From positions 400,898 through 464,897 of the forward strand of contig WOFQ01000027.1 in NCBI GenBank assembly GCA_012184525.1: 64,000 nucleotides of DNA, in the 5' to 3' direction. This stretch comes from Xenoacremonium recifei (Eukaryota > Ascomycota > Sordariomycetes > Hypocreales > Nectriaceae). The translations under genes were made by a program, and so were the position numbers. The notes beneath the pieces are model-generated. The model did no database searches and was not told the DNA's origin. It saw nothing but the letters and a program-made list of their open reading frames with translations. Below, piece after piece: positions 58,998 through 64,000 of this stretch (the first letter of the stretch is position 1; every line of letters starts with the position of its first letter).

Positions 58998-59938
58998 GGT
59001 GGGGGATGGATGGGGATGGGGATGGAGATGGGTATCTTGGGTAAGGTAGAGTTGAAAGTAGGATGGGTCAGGGCTGGTTGCGAGCTGGAGTCGTCAACCT
59101 GGTGATGAAAGACTGCAAGGAAAATAATCCCTTTCGCGGAGACGGAAGACTGCGTATGTGGGATAAGGACTCGAGAGCTGCAGATATCTCGAGTCGGTGC
59201 TTGGTTAGGCTTTCTGTGGATTCAAATGCCTAAAACCGAGAAAATACGCAGAGGCAGCGAGGCGATGGGTTTGGTGGAGGGGCGAAAGAGGGACTTGGTC
59301 CAGCCTGCCCGTGACGCAGCCACAGGGCGCAAGGAATGCGAATCAAAGAATGATGCGCCTGGCCATCAAGTGGGAAGGCTGGCGAGAGGGTTGAAAGGAT
59401 TTCAGGAGATCGCAGAAAGAAGATCAAGTTGCCACCGGCTCCCTTTGCTTGGTCCTTTTTTTTTCAATGCTCGATCACAGCCGGCCGCGCCTTCCCGCCG
59501 CCAATTCACATCCCACAGTGCCGATCAGGAAAGGGGCGACGGTCGCGTTGGCACTTTACACGAAAGCACGTGCGGGCCAGGGGTTAAAGAGGCCGTGCGA
59601 ATGCTGGGAATAACTGTAGACGTGCAGACTGCAGCTACCCATATTACGCCGACCGAGTGAAGCAGGACAGTGCGGCTATCCAGACCCACCCTCGAATTCA
59701 AAGCCAGCGATTCACGTGACACCGTGTCAATGCCGCGACAGCCTTCCGCGACCGTTATCAGCAGCCTAGAGCCGGAAGGCCGCCACCTCCCTCCCGCTTT
59801 CACCTTCCCGTCAGGAAAAGATTCTAGCGGCGTTTGCGCCAGTCCCGAGATTAAATCTTCTGCCGTCTCTGTCACCGAATTCTGCCCATTTCAACCATCT
59901 CGACAACAGCAGAAGCGACGCTGCAGAGAGATTCCATC
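58998..59938. promoter_or_regulatory. Shared divergent promoter region of rad16 and rad7
   Basis: This 941-bp region is flanked by the two start codons. It contains two 8-bp palindromes with a CACGTG core, GCACGTGC at 59566-59573 and TCACGTGA at 59712-59719, both nearer to rad7. CACGTG is the core of bHLH sites. No ORF inside has family similarity. Joint regulation is inferred from the layout. Confidence 0.5.
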
Positions 59939-62018
59939 ATGTAAGGCGACTTTCATTTTCTTTGAGCCGGAGACAGCCCACTTACTCGATTTGCAGGGTT
60001 GCGGAGGATGCCGGCCAGAACCAAGGCCAAGGCCAAGGCCTAGAGCCGAGCCCTACTCGGCACCCAAGACAGACCAGAGCTGTCTATGGACCGTAAGACT
60101 CTGACGGTTCCTATTTTGCGATTAGGATTCTGACCATTTCTTTCTTTCTAGGCAGTCGGCTTTGACTGATTTCTTAGCTGTGAGTAACAAAGCTCTTCCC
60201 AGGCTGAGGTACCCCTCCAAAGGCAGAACTGACAAAGAACAGTCGCACAACATCTCAGCGAACCGCATTCGAACAGCAGCCGAGGAGCGACGACGACAGG
60301 CTGCTGCCCAGAACCGAGAGGCTCGAGAAGCTGTGAATGGTACCAACGCCGAGGAAGAAGACAATGCATCCGCCTCAACATCAGCCAGGCCCGGTGCCTC
60401 TAGGCGAGCCTCGGGTCGGCAGATAACGGATGCGCAAAAGGAGAAGAAAAAGAAGGAAGAGGCGAAGGCCATCGAGAAGATCAAAAACAGCAAGGCCTTC
60501 AAGAAGCGCAAGAAGCATGCCGTCGATTCCGACGATGAGTTTGACATCGTGCAGGCCATGTTGGATGAGGCCGGCCCGATGCCTGGCCAGATGGAGAACT
60601 GCGCTCTCTGCAAGAAACGATTCACCGTAACCCCATACTCCGTCGCCGGACCCGAAGGTGGTCTGCTATGTGCACCTTGCGGACGACAAGCTGCTAAAGA
60701 TCGCGAGGGTGGTCAACCTAAGAAGAAGCCCCGGAAAGTGGCAGCTGCTCCCAGCGGAGTGGGCAGACGGCGAACGATTCAGAGTCGGATCCTGGACGGC
60801 GACGTTGGCACAAAGAGTCTCGCTACTCTGTGCGTGCAAACCCTAGCCAAGAACGTGGACTTGGCGGACAGTCTTGGAGATCTGCCTGATCACCTTATCG
60901 ACAAGATTGCACGAATGTTCTCCAAGCGGCGACTCCTGAAGCCAGACACGCTTCCCTTGTTCGCCCAACCCAGCACTGAGGTCCTTCACATTTATGATGG
61001 TGCGAAACTTGGTGATCAAGATTTCATGAAGATCTTCCAGGTCGCTCAAACTCTCCGACGGTTCAAGGCACGATGCGCAATCCAGTTCAAGGACGAGGTC
61101 ATGGATTATCTCCTGTCACGCAATATTGCCCTTGAACAGTTTTATCTTCATGGCGCCAATCTTCTCAGCGAAGAGAAGTGGCATGAATTCCTGAAGTCAC
61201 GAGGTCAAGATCTGAAAGCCCTGCAAGTCTACTACACCGACAAGCACTTTGGCGATGAAAGCATCGCCGTCGTCCGGGACCACTGCCCCAAAATCAACCG
61301 CCTGAAGATTTCAAACAACCAGAAAGTCACAGACGAAGGCATCAAAGCTATCGGTGGAATCTCAACCCTGGAGCATCTCGGTCTCCAGCTTCAGAACCAG
61401 ACATCCTCAGAGGCATACGTCTCCATGCTCTCCCAAATCGGCGCCGACCTACAAACCCTCTCCCTCAAAGTCGTCCCCGAAGTCAACGATGACCTCCTCC
61501 GCGCCATCAAGGCAAATTGCAAATCCCTCGTCAAGCTCCGCATCACCGACAGCGAGCACATGACCGACGCAGGTTTCGCTGACCTCTTCACCGACTGGCC
61601 CAACCCGCCCCTGCACATCATCGACTTCCAGAAGTGCCGCCAGCTCGATGCCAGCCATCCGCGTCAGAACCCCGATAGCATCGGCCTCTGCAGCGCCGGT
61701 TTCAAAGCCCTCATGGTGCACTCGGGCCGTCGCCTGCGCGAGCTTAATATCCATGCCTGTCGTCATATCACGCGCGAGGCTTTCGAGGAGGTCTTCCACG
61801 AGACTGCGACTTACCCAGATCTGCGCAAGTTGGAGATCAGTTTCTGCGAAGAGGTCACCGACTTCATCCTGGGATGCATCTTCAGATCCTGTCCCAGCAT
61901 TCGCGAGGTCAACGTCTTTGGGTGCATGAAGGTGCGCAACGTGCGCGTGCCTCGGGGTGTCATCCTCGTAGGCGTTCCTAATGCCCAGGGAATGATCACG
62001 GAGGGAGCGGACGACTAA
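59939..62018 (+). CDS. rad7: DNA repair protein Rad7/Rhp7 (leucine-rich repeat)
   Basis: Best model: 59939-59940, 59997-60092, 60152-60179 and 60243-62018, 633 residues. The exon joins give GPQSALTDFLA-SHNISANRIRT, the conserved Rad7 N-terminal motif, which requires removing a stop-free 63-nt intron at 60180-60242. In this model the ATG start is split AT|G by the first intron; no other in-frame ATG exists upstream of the conserved motif. A four-cysteine zinc-finger-like motif is at Cys162, Cys165, Cys185 and Cys188 (CALCKKRFTVT... CAPC), typical of Rad7. The C-terminal two thirds are leucine-rich repeats (LRRs) such as INRLKISNNQKVTDEGIKAI. In yeast Rad7 forms with Rad16 the GG-NER complex and also an Elongin-C/Cul3-type ubiquitin ligase. 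The body is certain; the first 40 residues are less so. Confidence 0.88.
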
Positions 62019-62398
62019 ATCATCCTTGCTACTATCTACGGTGTCGAGCATTGGCGCAAGGTTAGGGATCTAAGGTCACGGCGAATTAGGACAAGGGAGG
62101 AAAAGGGATCAGGCTCGGTAATTGGCCCAGGCAGTGGCGTTTTAGGAATTATGCTTGCACATATGATTTAATTGATACTGCATTTACAGTGCACGTTGCA
62201 AGTTTCAATATGTGATCGTCAGTTCATCATTGTATGTCTGAGACATCATCCCTGAGAGTCTTCATCAGGGGCTATAGATCGATGTGATCCAGCTTTTTTT
62301 TCCTCCACCGATAAAAATAAACAAAGAAGAAAAGGGTCCCAACTCCAGCTGAAGAATGCAAATGCCATCATCCACCCATCACACGTCTTTAAGAATAT
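62019..62398. other. Convergent 3' region between rad7 and the lipase gene
   Basis: This 380-bp stretch is AT-rich 3' flank between two convergent genes. No gene was seen. Confidence 0.7.
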
Positions 62399-63525
62399 TT
62401 ACGACGAGTTGTTCATGTTCGCGACAAACTCCTGGTCCATCTGGCTGTACGTGTTCAGCTTAGCCTCCAGCTCCTCATCCGTCATGTCGCCCTTGTCGCC
62501 TCTCTTCAGGATGGAAGAGAGCGAGCATGCCGAGACGTTCTCGAAGTATTCCAGGTGGGCAATCACGTCAAGGCCAAGAGTGCCGCCGTTGCAGGAGAGG
62601 TTGGCAATACCGGCACACACTTCGATCTCGCTCGTGGTGTAGGTGATGTCCGTCGAGCCACCGTCAAGCCAGTACTCCGGCGAGGTGTGGCGGAAGCCAA
62701 AGATGAGAGGGGGAAGTCGCGGGACTGGGTCATCGCCGTGCGTGACGCGGTACTCAGCACCAGTTTGGGCGGTGACGAAGTTGGCAAAGACGTCGTTTCC
62801 GACACGAGGGGAGCCGTAGGTATACAAGTCAATAGCATAGCCGGACTTTCGCATGTTGGCAGCCGCCAGAGTAGCCACGGCCGCACCCAGAGAGTGTCCA
62901 GTAGAGATGATCTTGTAGCTCGGGTTTGCCTTCAAAGCCGAGGCAACGGCAGTGTTGACAGCACTGGAAATTTCGTTCCAGGCGTTCTGGAAGCCGGTGT
63001 GCACCTCACAGCCAGAGGTAAGACTGCAGCTGGTCAGGGGGAAGTCGAAGTTGGTGATCCAATTGCGAACGTTGATACTGCCTCGGATGGAGATGACAAT
63101 CTCTCCCCGAGCTGCATCAGTGGCTACATAGCCTCCGATACCTGTGACCAGGCCGCTGTGAATCGTTGTCAGCAAAGGTGCCTCGTGATGGGTTGGAAGC
63201 AGGTGACCCACGTGAAGGATGCAACAACAGTGGCAGAGTCTCCTTCGACTGCAGGACAGGCATTGTCTGAACACTGTACTGCAGAACCAGCCGGAGTGGC
63301 AGTGTTGCAATAGGCCGCTGCAGCATGCTGGACGTAAAACTCGAAATTGGAGAGTTGCGTCGCAGTGACCGAATCTAGTACACGATCAGTCTATTGGTTC
63401 TGAGCCATCTACCAAGACATCTTCAGCTCACCTCTTCTCTCCAGGTCCCGTGGTGTCTCAAGAAGAGTTCCTATTGGGCCTGCCACGGCCAAGGTGACAA
63501 ATGAGAGCACAGAAAGGGCACGCAT
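62399..63525 (-). CDS. Secreted class-3 lipase
   Basis: Exons 63432-63525, 63212-63374 and 62399-63155 give 337 residues; introns of 57 and 56 bp have GTGAGC and GTGGGT donors. The N-terminus MRALSVLSFVTLAVA is a clear signal peptide, followed by a possible propeptide ending at a dibasic RR. The lipase_3 fold is complete: GHSLGAA with nucleophile Ser174, the Asp in THGDDPVPRLPP and the His in DVIAHLEYF. Cysteines are consistent with disulfides of the Rhizomucor/Thermomyces lipase type. The enzyme should hydrolyse acylglycerols or related esters outside the cell. Feruloyl esterases share this fold, so substrate is not certain. Confidence 0.94.
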
Positions 63526-63757
63526 CGTGATGATGTTTGGTGTAAGTACCGGTCCAATCGTGATGTCAACGAGGCCTTCAAGGTTAGGGCGTGCCTAGTC
63601 TCAACAAATCTCCGCGACTTCTGGTATGAAGTCTCGTGACGGAACGAAATGAATGCCTCCCTTCAAGGGGCTCTTGGATCAAGATGAGGAAGAGGGTCTA
63701 GAGAACTGGGGATGTCTTCTCACACGGAAACCATCATGATCGTCGGGTCTTTGGGGC

Positions 63758-63763
63758 TTTATA
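63758..63763 (-). promoter_or_regulatory. TATAAA element upstream of the lipase gene
   Basis: A perfect TATAAA lies on the lipase sense strand 233 bp before the start codon. This would fit a leader of roughly 100-200 nt; it is the only such box in the visible upstream region. Confidence 0.35.
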
Positions 63764-63875
63764 TCTGTTTTGAACAAACTTCAGGCCGGCAGCCCACATG
63801 CTTGACGGACATCACACGGGGGAACTTGGGGCATGGCCTCCTCACCTCATCCACCAAGCCGCAGCCTCGCAACCA

Positions 63876-63893
63876 GGGGGGGGGGGGGGGGGG
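63876..63893. repeat. Poly-G run (18)
   Basis: An uninterrupted run of 18 G, able to form a G-quadruplex and prone to length error in sequencing. Confidence 0.9.
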
Positions 63894-64000
63894 TGTTGAA
63901 TAGAACGCATCACGCCGCCAAATTTTCATCACTCAATAGTATGTGGGGGATGGAGGAGGGTGGTCGAATCGAGCCCGGTCCCATTGGGGGCCTCTGGGGG

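Larger units (their letters stand above)
63526..64000. other. Upstream region of the lipase gene
   Basis: The last 475 bases hold the lipase promoter side. A TATAAA on the lipase strand occurs at 63758-63763, 233 bp before the ATG. A run of 18 G lies at 63876-63893. No other gene was seen before the window ends. Confidence 0.6.

Overview
The window is nuclear DNA from a filamentous ascomycete, most likely a Sordariomycete. Genes carry short introns of about 47-93 bp with GT..AG ends and CTAAC-type branch points. Protein families and exon layouts are those of filamentous fungi, and coding regions have G/C-rich third positions. I saw no ribosomal RNA, tRNA, transposase, CRISPR array or virus-like gene. 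All genes are ordinary core eukaryotic genes, so exon structures were rebuilt by hand from reading frame, splice sites and family conservation.

Layout from the left. There is the 3' part of an SR/proline/RGG-rich protein (+), the PP2A B56 regulatory subunit gene rts1 (-), TFIIIC subunit gene tfc1/sfc1 (+), a multi-C2H2 zinc-finger protein (+), the DHHC palmitoyltransferase gene pfa3 (+) and phosphoinositide phospholipase C (-). Next comes an exceptional 17.4-kb stretch (17764-35147) with no gene I can support. The dense right half holds a Dsl1/ZW10 vesicle-tethering subunit (-), an M16 metallopeptidase of the Sdd3/YOL098C type (+), CAAX protease gene ste24 (-), taxilin (-), the presequence peptidase gene cym1 (+), ornithine decarboxylase (+), rad16 (-), rad7/rhp7 (+) and a secreted class-3 lipase (-).

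The clearest functional link is rad16 and rad7. The two subunits of the global-genome nucleotide excision repair complex sit head to head over a 941-bp shared upstream region with two CACGTG palindromes. Three zinc metallopeptidase genes (sdd3-like, ste24, cym1) also lie within 12 kb, although their known cellular roles differ.

Other points worth a second look: a candidate 75-nt retained intron at the 3' end of taxilin, whose removal would delete the stop codon and add a coding-like tail; a GC-AG intron in rad16 that splits a SUMO-interacting motif; an apparent start codon split by an intron in rad7; a 383-bp intron in an ATG-free leader of the ornithine decarboxylase gene; a concentric inverted repeat around CACGTG upstream of tfc1; a diverged 132-bp direct repeat downstream of pfa3; and the gene-free 17.4 kb itself. 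No wholly new biological system is evident.
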